Of a stretch of 64,000 nt of DNA, positions 39,393 through 47,959 are shown one piece after another. Made by a program: the position numbers and the translations under genes. How positions within the stretch are numbered: the stretch's first letter is position 1; every line of letters starts with the position of its first letter. The notes under the pieces were generated by a model that was not told the DNA's origin, made no database searches, and saw only the letters and a list, made by a program, of their open reading frames with translations. Source of the DNA: Dehalococcoidia bacterium (GTDB lineage Bacteria > Chloroflexota > Dehalococcoidia > DSTF01 > WHTK01). The DNA lies in contig WHTK01000001.1 of the NCBI GenBank assembly GCA_009377745.1, positions 124,001 through 188,000 of the forward strand. The letters run 5' to 3'.

Positions 39393-39899
39393 TTAGGCCG
39401 CCGTCACGCCTACAGCGGGCCTCAGCGTCTCGATCTGCGCCACGTGCTCCCGCTCGTGCTCGACCGTCTTGTTCACCATCCAGGCGATGCTCAGGCCGCC
39501 TCGCCCCGGGTGGCTCACCCCGCGCTGCAGGGCGTCGATAGCCGCTGCCGCGTCCAGGTGGCGTTCCAACGCCCTTCGCGCCGCCAGCAGGCCATGGATT
39601 AGCTGCGGCACCGGCGCCTGGCGGCCCGCCTTGACCGCATCGGCGGCGGCTGTGCGATTGGTTGGCTCGACTGGAGCGCCATCCTGGGCCAGCGCCAACT
39701 CGACCCGCCGCGACCAGACCAGCTCATCGTGCAGCAGATGGGCCAGGACCTCGGCGATGCACCAGGGCCGCGGGTCATCCGGCGACGCATCCGGCCGCTT
39801 CTTGAACTGCTGCTCGCTCACGCCGCCAATGGCGCTCAGCAGGCGCTCTCGCTCCGCCGCCAGCGCGGCCTTCAGCTCATCGACGGGGTTAGGCGCCAT
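39393..39899 (-). CDS. DinB/YfiT-like family protein
   Basis: A 168-residue four-helix-bundle protein of the DinB/DUF664 superfamily, usually metal-binding and often thiol-dependent transferases or stress proteins. The three metal His positions fit VLAHLLHDELVWSRR (first His) and VEHEREHVAQIE (His pair). Start at ATG 39899, with TATGCT ending 7 bases upstream: again a leaderless layout. It lies just upstream of dnaG but separated by 62 bases. Substrate unknown. Confidence 0.85.
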   Translation of the reverse strand: MAPNPVDELKAALAAERERLLSAIGGVSEQQFKKRPDASPDDPRPWCIAEVLAHLLHDELVWSRRVELALAQDGAPVEPTNRTAAADAVKAGRQAPVPQLIHGLLAARRALERHLDAAAAIDALQRGVSHPGRGGLSIAWMVNKTVEHEREHVAQIETLRPAVGVTAA

Positions 39900-39943
39900 C
39901 GACTAGAGCATAGACCAACGAGTGCCATTGCGAATCCGAGACC

Positions 39944-40050
39944 GTCACTGTCTTTGCGAGGGCGTCTAGCCCGAAGCAATCTCGGACACACGCGGGCGGC
40001 CTACCAACGGACGCTTAGTCCGAGATTGCTTCGCTCCGCTCGCAAAGACA
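39944..40050. repeat. Pair of inverted REP-like repeats (family A)
   Basis: Two copies of a palindromic element, CACTGTCTTTGCGAGG...GCCCGAAGCAATCTCGG at 39944-39990 and its inverse at 40018-40050, about 27 bases apart. A third copy at 41475-41522 (inverse) is almost identical to the first over about 50 bases. This type, with a TTGCGAG core and AGCAATCTC, is a widespread small intergenic repeat in environmental genomes. Confidence 0.75.
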
Positions 40051-40057
40051 AGGTTCT

Positions 40058-40137
40058 ATGCCCGTATGCCCGTATGCCCGTATGCCCGTATGCCCGTATG
40101 CCCGTATGCCCGTATGCCCGTATGCCCGTATGCCCTA
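40058..40137. repeat. 8-bp tandem repeat, nine perfect copies
   Basis: ATGCCCGT repeated nine times from 40058 to 40129, ending in a partial tenth copy (ATGCCC). It ends at the stop of the SH3-type gene. It is the longest and most uniform member of the window's 8-bp-period family. Not a CRISPR: no spacers. Confidence 0.9.
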
Positions 40138-41343
40138 CGGCCGCGGCGTGCGCGTTGGGGTTGGCGTCTCTTGCGGCTGGCCGCCCTGGACCACGCAATC
40201 GATGGCGTTGTTGTCGTCGCTGATGTCGGTCGGCGAGCCGAGTAGCTCAACCCGCACCGTCGTACGTGGTGGCTGCGCCGGCTGGTTGGTCTGCACCGGC
40301 AGCGACGCGCCGGGGTCGAGCGATGGCGCCGACAGGCTGGCGACGCTTACCACACCCGCCGGCGTCGAGATGATGACCCTGATCTCGCGGTTGACGATCG
40401 GGGTCGTGCCGGCGTTGCGGATCATTACTACCAGGGGCTGCGCCACGGAGCAGTTGTTGCCGACGATGCTGATCGCCAGGTCAGGCCCGCCCGCCGCGCC
40501 CGGCGTGGGGGTAACCGTCTCGGTCGGTAGGGGCTCCGGCGTCGGCTGGATCACCGTCGGCCGCGGGATCGGCGTCACCGAGACCACCGGTAGCGTCTCA
40601 CTGGTCCCGTCCGGCAGCCGCAGCGCCGAGGCCGGCACCCAGCCGCGTAGCTGCGACCGCGGCGGGTAGAAGATCTCGAACCAGCTGGCGTCGGTGTTGC
40701 GGCCGACAGCCTCCACGTCCTGGCCGGAGCGCAGCAGGCCGATTTCGAGGTACTCCGCCGCCGGGCCCTCGCGCACCGTGGCCGTCGCAATCGACCGCGC
40801 CGTCACGCCCCGGCCCGGCGCCGGCGTCAGCGGGTCGATGATCACGTTGGGGTCGCCGTTGCCGGCGCCGCCGCCGCTACCGCCGAAGATGAAGACGACC
40901 AGCACCGCCAGCACAATCGCCCCCGCGACCGCCAGCGCCGCCAGCACGTAGGGGTTGCGCAGCAGGCCTTCGGGAGAAGGCTCGTCGTCGTCGGGCAGGT
41001 AGTAAGGCGTCGCGCCCAGCATCGGCGCCGGCAGCACGTCGCCGCTCAGCGCCCGGCCGCGCCTCGTCCGCGGCGCCGCGTTCTCCGCCGGTCGCAGGCT
41101 GCGTCCCCGCGGCTGGGCCGGCCTCAAAGCGCCGCGCGGCTGCAGCAACCCCGGCGGCGGCCCGGCCTCAGCCTCGCCGGCGGGCGGCTCAGGGCCTGGT
41201 GTCTCCTGTCCTGCTTCGGGCGGCCTGGCTTGCGGCCTCAGCGCGCCTCTCGCCTGGGGAGGCGGCGATCCGGACGCGGCCGCATCATCCGGCAGCTCCG
41301 GCTCCTGGGGTTCCTTGGTGTTGTCGTCTGAATCCGATGTCAA
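40135..41343 (-). CDS. Membrane-anchored SH3-like and CARDB-like protein
   Basis: A protein of about 402 residues with a disordered Pro/Glu/Ala-rich cytoplasmic N-terminus, one transmembrane helix (YVLAALAVAGAIVLAVLVVF), a bacterial SH3-like domain (ARSIATATVREGPAAEYLEI, with GWVPASALRLPDGT) and a C-terminal CARDB-like Ig domain (GGPDLAISIVGNNCSVAQPL to NAIDCV), joined by Thr/Pro linkers. Probably exposed outside the cell and binding wall components. I place the start at TTG 41343 (LTSDSDD), with AGGAA upstream; the frame is open to 41535 but that part is repeat DNA. The stop abuts the 8-bp repeat. Start uncertain. Confidence 0.7.
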   Translation of the reverse strand: MTSDSDDNTKEPQEPELPDDAAASGSPPPQARGALRPQARPPEAGQETPGPEPPAGEAEAGPPPGLLQPRGALRPAQPRGRSLRPAENAAPRTRRGRALSGDVLPAPMLGATPYYLPDDDEPSPEGLLRNPYVLAALAVAGAIVLAVLVVFIFGGSGGGAGNGDPNVIIDPLTPAPGRGVTARSIATATVREGPAAEYLEIGLLRSGQDVEAVGRNTDASWFEIFYPPRSQLRGWVPASALRLPDGTSETLPVVSVTPIPRPTVIQPTPEPLPTETVTPTPGAAGGPDLAISIVGNNCSVAQPLVVMIRNAGTTPIVNREIRVIISTPAGVVSVASLSAPSLDPGASLPVQTNQPAQPPRTTVRVELLGSPTDISDDNNAIDCVVQGGQPQETPTPTRTPRP

Positions 41344-41433
41344 AAGCGGGGGTTCCTGTGGGCCACCGTCACTTATCCTACCAGACGCTCCCTTCTGGCA
41401 CGAACCAGCCTGCAATACCCCCGGTTCGGCCGA

Positions 41434-41600
41434 GACGGCATCGGGATAAGCGGCCGGTGGGCAGGACGCCCGCGTGTGTCCGAGATTGCTTCGGGCTGGG
41501 CGCCCCTCGCAAAGACAGTGACGGCATCGGGACAAGCGGTCGTCTTGGACAGGACGTATGTCCGGCTGGAGCGCCCTCGCAAAGACAGTGAACCTCGCCC
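41434..41600. repeat. Imperfect 86-bp tandem duplication containing REP-like units
   Basis: GACGGCATCGGGAtAAGCGG occurs at 41434 and, slightly changed, at 41520 (offset 86). Each is followed by GGACAGGACG-like sequence and a CCTCGCAAAGACAGTG end. The first unit also holds the family A element at 41475-41522. Confidence 0.65.
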
Positions 41601-41944
41601 GGTAAGCCCATCCCTGACGGCCGAAATCTCAACCGATCCCGGAAATTTAGTTAGACCGCCGTTAACCTTTGCCCGCCAGCGGACGTTTATATCCGTGGCT
41701 GGCCCTTAGGGGGCCGGTATGAATTTGGCGTTTCACGTCTGAAGGAGGCCCAAGCGAGATACCCGGAGTCACTACGGCCCAGCTCTCGGCGTCGCAGCAG
41801 CGATCTCGGCCGAGGGCGACGCAGAGGGCAGTGTCCCAAGCATGCGATGGGACCAAGAGCCGCAAACCAGCGCCGGGACGAAGAGAAGTGAAGCCAAACG
41901 GCAAACGCACATTAGGCTTGCACAAGCAAGGAGGAAAACAACCC
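41601..41944 (+). promoter_or_regulatory. Structured 5' leader of the first surface-protein gene
   Basis: About 340 bases before the start codon with several local hairpins: GCCAGC-GGA/TCCG-GCTGGC near 41675-41703, GCGTCGC/GCGACGC around a CTCGGCCGAG palindrome at about 41788-41823, GTCCC/GGGAC at about 41834-41855, and GCTT/AAGC just before AAGGAGG at 41928-41934. GTTAACCTTT near 41660 recurs before the second surface gene. No known riboswitch fits. Confidence 0.4.
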
Positions 41945-43681
41945 TTGAGTTTAGTAATGAGAAAGGCATTCTGGCCCCTGGTCGTGGCTCTCGGTCTGCT
42001 CGTCGTCTTTGGCGCGATCAGCACGAGTGGCATCCAGAAGGCGAATGCTGAAATTAACACCCTTTGTGAAGAAAATGTGGAGACCGCATCTTGCGTCTGG
42101 TACATCGACGAGTTCGGCCTCCCGGACACCTGTACAGACGAGGGTCTCCTTGTCGAAGACATCCAGGTTAGCGAGGAACAGATCGACGAAAACGACGTGA
42201 TCTGGCTCTTCCTGGAAGACCAGGACGCGGTCTGGATCTGCGTCGACCTCACTGACGGGAACGACTTCGACCTAGAGTTCGACTCCAACAACTACGGCAC
42301 CTGGGAAGAAGTGCTCTGCCTCGACCTCGAAGGCGAGTGCAGTGCCACCAACGGTCTCGGCACCAACACCCTGCTGGTCGACTGCTTCGAGACCGGAGAG
42401 TGTGAGACCGAAGACGACGAGGGCGACGTCGCCGCGCTGTTCGTCTGTGACGAAGCCGGTGAGGCCGAGGTCACGATCACGCACGACGCCGACGCGGTCC
42501 AGTTCCGCATCATCTGCTGGGGCGAGGCTGACGACGGCGAGATCGTGGCTGTCCCGACCAAGGTCGAGATTGTCCCGGCCCTCGGCAGCACCCAGTACTC
42601 CCTCATCTACGTGCAGCTCTTCGACGAGGACGGCAACGCTGCCGCCCCCGGCGCCGAGGTCACCTGGATGACCGACAACTGCCAGATCGCCGACAACGAG
42701 AGCGTCATCGAAGACACTCTCGACGAGGACGACCTGGACCTCGCGCCCGACACGTTCGATGAAATCATCGACATCTTCGAGGCTTACGACGACAACCCAA
42801 CCCCCAGCACGGCTGACGATGTCGAAGACTACGTCGAAGACGTCCTTGACCCTGACTGGGACGACGAGGCTGAGCTCGAGACCTTCATCGAAGAGCCCTT
42901 CGACCTCGACGACCCCTTCGAGGACCTCGACGTGTACACGGCGACGATCCTCAACTGTGGCCAGGGTCACGACTCCGAGCCCGGCATCGCCACCGTCACC
43001 GCTATCGTAGAGGTGATTGACGGCGCTGACCTGGTGTTCGAAGTTGACGTGACAGTCGTCGGCCCTCCGGCCGGCCCCATCGTGGTTGCGGCTGACCAGA
43101 CGAGCGTCCGCTGTGGCGAGCGCGTCCAGATCACCGTTACCGTGAAGGACTCCCAGGGCCAGAACGTTTCTGACCACACGCTGGTTGAGGCTGTCACCAA
43201 CTTCGGTGGCGTCCTTGGCGGCACCGGCGCCGTCGCCGGTCAGCAGGGTCTGGTTACGCCGATCTCAAGCACGCTTGCTGAGACGTTCAACGGCGTTGCC
43301 ACCTTCTGGCTCCTGACGAGCGAGACCCACAGCGGTCCCTACGAAGTCCTCATCTCCACCGGTGGTGGCGGCGCTGTCGCCGGCCAGTGGTTCGGCGACG
43401 AGGGTGACGAGGGCGACGAGCACCAGCTGCTCGGTGGTCTCTTCTCGACTCCGGTTGTTAACGGCCGCGTAAGCGTGGCCTGCACCATCCCGGCCGCGGT
43501 GGCCCCGGCTCCGGCCGCGACCGTCCGCGCTCCCAGCACTGGCCAGGGCATCGTCCCGCCGAACACCGGTGACGCCGGTCTAGCTGACGCCTCTGGCAGC
43601 AGCTGGGCTCTGTTCGTCATCGCCGGCGTCGGCGCTTTCGCCCTCGCTGGTGTCGCGAGCGTCAAGTTCGCGCGCCGGTAA
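41945..43681 (+). CDS. Acidic surface protein with PPNTG-type C-terminal anchor
   Basis: A 578-residue exported protein. The start is TTG at 41945, 10 bases after AAGGAGG; an ATG four codons later is possible. A signal peptide (FWPLVVALGLLVVFGAIS to KANA) precedes a very acidic, Cys-containing region rich in Asp/Glu. Residues 380-500 form an Ig/invasin-like domain (SVRCGERVQITVTVKDSQGQ, TNFGGVLGGTGAVAGQQGL). The C-terminus has PSTGQGIVPPNTGDAGLA, a hydrophobic helix (WALFVIAGVGAFALAGVAS) and a basic end KFARR, the layout of an LPxTG-like sorting signal. Probably wall- or membrane-anchored. Its paralog lies 480 bases downstream. A sortase gene is not in the window. Confidence 0.8.
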   Translation: MSLVMRKAFWPLVVALGLLVVFGAISTSGIQKANAEINTLCEENVETASCVWYIDEFGLPDTCTDEGLLVEDIQVSEEQIDENDVIWLFLEDQDAVWICVDLTDGNDFDLEFDSNNYGTWEEVLCLDLEGECSATNGLGTNTLLVDCFETGECETEDDEGDVAALFVCDEAGEAEVTITHDADAVQFRIICWGEADDGEIVAVPTKVEIVPALGSTQYSLIYVQLFDEDGNAAAPGAEVTWMTDNCQIADNESVIEDTLDEDDLDLAPDTFDEIIDIFEAYDDNPTPSTADDVEDYVEDVLDPDWDDEAELETFIEEPFDLDDPFEDLDVYTATILNCGQGHDSEPGIATVTAIVEVIDGADLVFEVDVTVVGPPAGPIVVAADQTSVRCGERVQITVTVKDSQGQNVSDHTLVEAVTNFGGVLGGTGAVAGQQGLVTPISSTLAETFNGVATFWLLTSETHSGPYEVLISTGGGGAVAGQWFGDEGDEGDEHQLLGGLFSTPVVNGRVSVACTIPAAVAPAPAATVRAPSTGQGIVPPNTGDAGLADASGSSWALFVIAGVGAFALAGVASVKFARR

Positions 43682-43717
43682 CGGACCTCCTGAGTAATCA
43701 GGAACGCTCGTAACCCT

Positions 43718-43751
43718 GCTACGGCCCCTCGCAAGAGGGGCCGTAGCTTTT
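43718..43751 (+). terminator. Rho-independent terminator after the surface-protein gene
   Basis: A perfect 13-base stem (GCTACGGCCCCTC and complement) with a GCAA tetraloop at 43718-43747, followed by TTTTCC. It lies 36 bases after the stop. Confidence 0.88.
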
Positions 43752-44163
43752 CCATCTCCAGACCGTCGGCCCGCCCAACACGCTTTCCATGTCAGCCAAG
43801 CATCCCGAGTTCGTCGAAGGACCATGCCCTGAGCCGCCACGTGGGGACGAAGCTCTAGCTCCGTCCGTCCCCTCGCATTTTCGGACAGCATGCCGAAATG
43901 GCATCGACCTCCATCCACCCGCTCTCACTTTTCGCTGTAAAGGGACGAGATGCACTTTGGCGCCGGCAATTGACAGGCTGACGTCAGGGATGTCAAAGGC
44001 GAAGCAGCCTGGATATTACAAGTGAAGCTTTCTCCGGCCCGCGGCGTTAACCTTTAGCCGATCCGCGGCGTTCTCTCTGTAGGCCGCCCGACTATTGTTG
44101 GGGCTGGTATAGTGTGCAACGGCGTCCAAGGGGTGCCTTTGTAACTAGAGCAGAGAGGCTGCC
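43752..44163 (+). other. Intergenic region between the two surface-protein genes
   Basis: No convincing gene in about 410 bases. Near 43800-43840 is a degenerate member of the CTGAGC/GTCGAAGG repeat family. GTTAACCTTT near 44046 is shared with the leader of the first surface gene. A TATAGT at 44108-44113 could be a -10 box, but its -35 is poor. GAGAGG at 44153-44158 fits a ribosome-binding site for the CTG start at 44164. Confidence 0.5.
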
Positions 44164-46077
44164 CTGAGACCCATAGCGAAGCTCTTCTGGCTCCCCGCCA
44201 TCGCCGCGGGCTTCCTTCTCCTCTTCGAACTCACCGGCAGTGGCAGCATTGCCACCGTCGAAGCGGCGCCCGGCCTCGTGTGCAAGGTCAACGGGCCCAC
44301 CAGCATGCGCCCCGGTGATACCGTCCTCTACTCCTGGCGCATCGAAGACAACACCGAAGACGTCTTTGACCCCGGCCTGGAAGACCGCTTCTATGCCGAC
44401 ATTAACGATGAGTACGGCAAATCCCGCATCGTCAGTACCCTCAGGGACGTGCTGGACCCGGGCGAGCTCGTCTGGAAGTTCGCCGATGACGCCGACTTCG
44501 AAGATATTGGCCAGACGAAAGAGGTTGACGAGATCGCCATCATCAACCCCAACGACATCGATGAGAGCCTGCTCAACTTCCTCAAAGGCGAGTTCGACTT
44601 CGAGATGGAGTCCAATCCCTGCGGCCCCGGCGTTGAGCTGATCGTCGACTACTGCATCGACAACGGCGAGTGCACGACCTTCGACAACGCCGAGGAAGAC
44701 GAGATCCAGGCCTGGATCGACGCCATGAACGATGCCCTCAACCTGGACTTCGCCGGCCTCGTCAGCGACTCCGACCCAGGCCCTTACTGCGAATACCTCG
44801 AAAGCGAGTTCGGCCGCCCGGCCTTCCTCGACGCCGGCGGCGCCGTCGCCGAAGCCAACGACATCGACCAGTGGTGGTTCGAGACCTGCGACCTCGCCTT
44901 CCCTCTCAATCCCGCCCTGGCGGAGGTCGGCCCGCTGCTCGATGACCTGGGCCTTTTCGCCGTCCACTGCTATGAGCCCGGCGAGTTCAAGGTCGTCATC
45001 GGTGACCGTTCCGAGAACGACACCGTCAGGTTCAACGTCTCCTGCTTCGATGACCCGGATGTCGTCGATATCCTGGCTACCCCCGGCCGCGTCGAGTCCG
45101 TGCCCGCCAAGGGCAGCACCGCGCACAGCCTGATCCAGGTTTTCATCACGACCGAGGATGACGGCCCCGTGCCCACCGATACTGAAGTCCAGTTCATCGC
45201 CGAGCGCTGCGCCATCGAGACCGAGGGCGTCAACAGCCTCGAAGAGCGCGACGAAGCCATCGAGAATGACGCCGGCCCCAGCGGCCTTCCCTTCTCAGCC
45301 GATGAGTGGGAGGAATTCGCCAACGAGGAGGAGCCGGACGACAAGCCCCTCTATGACGTCTATGAGCTCGAGGATACCGGCGACCCGGGCGTCCTCCAGA
45401 TCGATGTCGATGAGGACGACGATGGCCTGCCGGACCGCTCCGAAGCCCTCGCGATCTTCCACGCCGACCTCGGCAGCGAGCACTCCGGTAAGTGCGCCCC
45501 CGGCCCCGTAGAGATCACCGTCGCCGTCGAGGTAGAGGACGACCCTGACATCGTCGTCTCCTTCACGTTGACGGTGGTTGGCCCGCCCGCCGCCGTGGCC
45601 GTCGCCGCCGACCAGGCGTCGGTCCGCTGTGGCGAGCTTGTCCGCCTCAACGCAGTCATCAAGGACGCCGCCGGCCAGGATGTCTCCGACCACACTCTCG
45701 CCGAGGTCATCACCAACTACGGTGGCGTGCTCGGCGGCACCGGCGCTGTCGCCGGCCAGCAGGGCGTCACGACGCCGCTCTCCAGCACCGTCACTGAAAC
45801 CTTCGATGGCGTCGCTACCTTCTACCTGCTTACCAGCAACCAGCACACCGGCCCTTACGAGGTCCTCGTATTGAGCGGTGGTGGCGGCTCCGTGGCCGAC
45901 CAGCGCCTCGGCGGCCTCTTCTCGACGCCGGTACAGACGGGCCGCGCCGTGGTCAGCTGCGCCGGCCCGGCCGCCGTGGCCCCGGCCGCCCCGGCAGCGC
46001 CTCCATCGATAACGGCGCCCAGCACCGGCCAGGGCATCCGGCCGCCCAACACCGGCGACGCCGGCCTGCTTGACTAG
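44164..46077 (+). CDS. Acidic surface protein paralog ending after the PPNTG motif
   Basis: A 637-residue paralog of the preceding gene. I place the start at CTG 44164: it has GAGAGG about 5 bases before it, lies just after in-frame stops, and gives a proper signal peptide (LRPIAKLFWLPAIAAGFLLL to VEAA). The first standard start in frame, GTG at 44278, would remove the signal. Shared features: the acidic region, SVRCGELVRLNAVIKDAAGQ, TNYGGVLGGTGAVAGQQGV and FDGVATFYLLTSNQHTGPYE. It ends APSTGQGIRPPNTGDAGLLD then stop, with no hydrophobic helix or basic tail, so it cannot be anchored like its paralog; either it is secreted or its end was lost. Confidence 0.78.
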   Translation: MRPIAKLFWLPAIAAGFLLLFELTGSGSIATVEAAPGLVCKVNGPTSMRPGDTVLYSWRIEDNTEDVFDPGLEDRFYADINDEYGKSRIVSTLRDVLDPGELVWKFADDADFEDIGQTKEVDEIAIINPNDIDESLLNFLKGEFDFEMESNPCGPGVELIVDYCIDNGECTTFDNAEEDEIQAWIDAMNDALNLDFAGLVSDSDPGPYCEYLESEFGRPAFLDAGGAVAEANDIDQWWFETCDLAFPLNPALAEVGPLLDDLGLFAVHCYEPGEFKVVIGDRSENDTVRFNVSCFDDPDVVDILATPGRVESVPAKGSTAHSLIQVFITTEDDGPVPTDTEVQFIAERCAIETEGVNSLEERDEAIENDAGPSGLPFSADEWEEFANEEEPDDKPLYDVYELEDTGDPGVLQIDVDEDDDGLPDRSEALAIFHADLGSEHSGKCAPGPVEITVAVEVEDDPDIVVSFTLTVVGPPAAVAVAADQASVRCGELVRLNAVIKDAAGQDVSDHTLAEVITNYGGVLGGTGAVAGQQGVTTPLSSTVTETFDGVATFYLLTSNQHTGPYEVLVLSGGGGSVADQRLGGLFSTPVQTGRAVVSCAGPAAVAPAAPAAPPSITAPSTGQGIRPPNTGDAGLLD

Positions 46078-46156
46078 CTATCGGCCCGGTCTAGCCCACG
46101 CACAGTCCCACGTCTCAGCCGTGGACTTGTTACGCCTTACCTGTTACTTGTAAATC

Positions 46157-46756
46157 GTGTTCACCATTGGCCTCACCGGCAGCATCGCCACCGGCAAGAG
46201 CGAAGCCGCCCGGCTGCTGGCGGCCCGCGGCGCCCGCGTCATCGACGCCGACCTCCTCGTCCACGCGGCCTACGCGCCCGGCTCTCCCGGCTTCGATGCT
46301 GTCGTTGCCGCCTTCGGCCCCGGCGTCCTCGGCCCCGATGGCGCTATCGACCGCGCCCGGCTCGGAGAGCGTGTTTTTCAGGACCCCGATGCCATGCGGC
46401 TTCTTACCGGCATCGTCTGGCCGCTGGCCAGGCAGCAGGCAGAGGCGCTCAAGCAGCAAGCAGCCGCCGAAGGCGTGCCTATCCTCGTCATCGAGGCGCC
46501 GCTGCTCCTGGAGGCCGGCTGGCGCGACCTCGTCGACGAGGTCTGGCACGTCCATGCTTCGCCGGAAGCAGCCCGTGATCGGCTGATGAAGCAGCGCGCC
46601 CTCAGGCACGCTGAAACCGAAGCGCGGATCGCCGCGCGTCAGCCCTCGCCCGCCGGCCCAAGCGACCTGGTCATTGAAAACAATGGTGATTTGACGGCGC
46701 TCGCTGCCCTGGTGGAGGCCGCGTGGTTGACTCTGATAGCCCGCAAGCTAGTATAG
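46157..46756 (+). CDS. coaE: Dephospho-CoA kinase
   Basis: Last enzyme of coenzyme A synthesis; phosphorylates dephospho-CoA using ATP. The P-loop is FTIGLTGSIATGKSEAARLL, with the family pattern VIDADLLVHAAYAPGSPGF, VIEAPLLLEAGWRDLVDEVW and the lid RLMKQRALRHAETEARIAAR. 199 residues, normal. GTG start at 46157. It precedes the MoxR-type ATPase by about 107 bases. Confidence 0.94.
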   Translation: MFTIGLTGSIATGKSEAARLLAARGARVIDADLLVHAAYAPGSPGFDAVVAAFGPGVLGPDGAIDRARLGERVFQDPDAMRLLTGIVWPLARQQAEALKQQAAAEGVPILVIEAPLLLEAGWRDLVDEVWHVHASPEAARDRLMKQRALRHAETEARIAARQPSPAGPSDLVIENNGDLTALAALVEAAWLTLIARKLV

Positions 46757-46863
46757 AGCGTGCATATTAACGGACTGAGCGCCGGGCAAGGCTGAGGCCG
46801 CGCCGGGGACGGGGAGAGCGAGCGCTCACGTCACATCGCCGAGCCTAGCCGGGGAGGGATACT

Positions 46864-47766
46864 ATTAACACCGAGTTCGAGTTTCAAAACCAGGGGTCCA
46901 GTTTCCGCGAGTACGCGATTGAGGAATACAAGCCTCTTGTAGAGCCGTACTACCTTCCCATCGGCGGGGAAATAGAGATGTTCACCGCCGCCTTCGAGGA
47001 ACGCATCCCCGTGCTCCTCAAGGGCCCGACCGGTTGCGGCAAGACCCGCTTCGTCGAGTACATGGCCTGGCGTCTCGGCCGTCCTATGAGCGCCGCCGGC
47101 AAGGCTGGTAATGGTGATGCGCCCAGTCAGGCCCTCCCCGTTGTAACCGTCGCCTGCCACGAAGACCTCACCGCCAGCGACCTCGTCGGCCGCTACTTGC
47201 TCGAAGGCGAGACCACCAAGTGGATGGATGGCCCCCTCACCCGCGCCGTCAAAGCCGGCGCCATCTGCTACCTGGACGAGGTGGTTGAGGCCCGCAAAGA
47301 CACTACCGTCCTGATCCACCCCCTCACCGACTACCGCCGTCTCCTGCCAATCGAGAAGCGCGCCCAAATCCTCGAGGCGGCTGAGGGCTTCCTCCTCGTC
47401 ATCTCCTACAACCCCGGCTATCAGAGCGCCCTCAAGGACCTCAAGCACAGCACCCGTCAGCGCTTCATCTCCCTTGAGTTCGACTACCCGCCCCGCGGCC
47501 AGGAAGCCGAGATCATCGCCCACGAAGCCGAGGTGACCGACAAGGTGGCTAACGACCTCGCCCGCCTGGGCGAGAAAGTCCGCAACCTGCGCGAGCACGG
47601 CCTCTCCGAAGGCGTCAGCACCCGTCTCCTGGTCTATACCGGCAAGCTGATCCGCAAGGGTATCCCGCCGCGCGTCGCCTGCCAATCCGCCGTCGTCTGG
47701 TCCCTCACCGATGACCAGGAAGTGCAGCGCACCCTCGAAGAAGTAGTCAGCTCCATCTTCGAGTAA
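46864..47766 (+). CDS. MoxR-family AAA+ ATPase, NorQ/CbbQ type
   Basis: An ATPase of the NorQ/CbbQ branch, which with a VWA partner inserts or reactivates metal enzymes. Walker A is [17 protein letters not shown]; Walker B is [14 protein letters not shown]; sensor I is [10 protein letters not shown]. Conserved coding sequence continues upstream of the first ATG (46978): [20 protein letters not shown] is the normal NorQ N-terminus. In that stretch the only plausible start is ATT at 46864, preceded by GGGGAGGG at a spacing of 5; an in-frame stop lies at 46846. With it the protein is 300 residues. Its likely VWA partner is at 49746, separated by two cyclophilin genes. Confidence 0.83.
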   Translation: MNTEFEFQNQGSSFREYAIEEYKPLVEPYYLPIGGEIEMFTAAFEERIPVLLKGPTGCGKTRFVEYMAWRLGRPMSAAGKAGNGDAPSQALPVVTVACHEDLTASDLVGRYLLEGETTKWMDGPLTRAVKAGAICYLDEVVEARKDTTVLIHPLTDYRRLLPIEKRAQILEAAEGFLLVISYNPGYQSALKDLKHSTRQRFISLEFDYPPRGQEAEIIAHEAEVTDKVANDLARLGEKVRNLREHGLSEGVSTRLLVYTGKLIRKGIPPRVACQSAVVWSLTDDQEVQRTLEEVVSSIFE

Positions 47767-47959
47767 GGACGAGCCAATCAGCTTCCACCCCTCCACCCGT
47801 AAACCTGGAGCAGTCCGGCCATCGCAGCGCGCGGTAGCCGGGCTGCCCCTTTTTTCGATTCCAGGGCACCTCTCTTCCAGGAGAAGGTGGAGTGAGGTGG
47901 ATTGGCCAACAAGCCCTCACCTGCCCCAGCTCAATTTTTCATCCCCGAGGTCTACCCGC

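Noticed and set aside
40058-40137. Possible CRISPR array
   Set aside because: The nine copies are 8 bases long and directly abut, with no spacers and no cas genes nearby.
40058-40669. Plus-strand frame coding for a repeated Met-Pro-Val-Cys-Pro-Tyr-Ala-Arg peptide
   Set aside because: It is a product of reading the 8-bp repeat and then the antisense strand of the SH3-type gene; no ribosome-binding site or homology.
41780-41900. Cyclic-di-GMP (GEMM) riboswitch before the surface-protein gene
   Set aside because: GCAAACC and GGGACGAAG elements look similar in part, but the order, spacing and the conserved CGCAAAGCC block do not fit.
44278-46077. Second surface protein starting at GTG 44278
   Set aside because: This start would delete a clear signal peptide encoded just upstream in the same frame.
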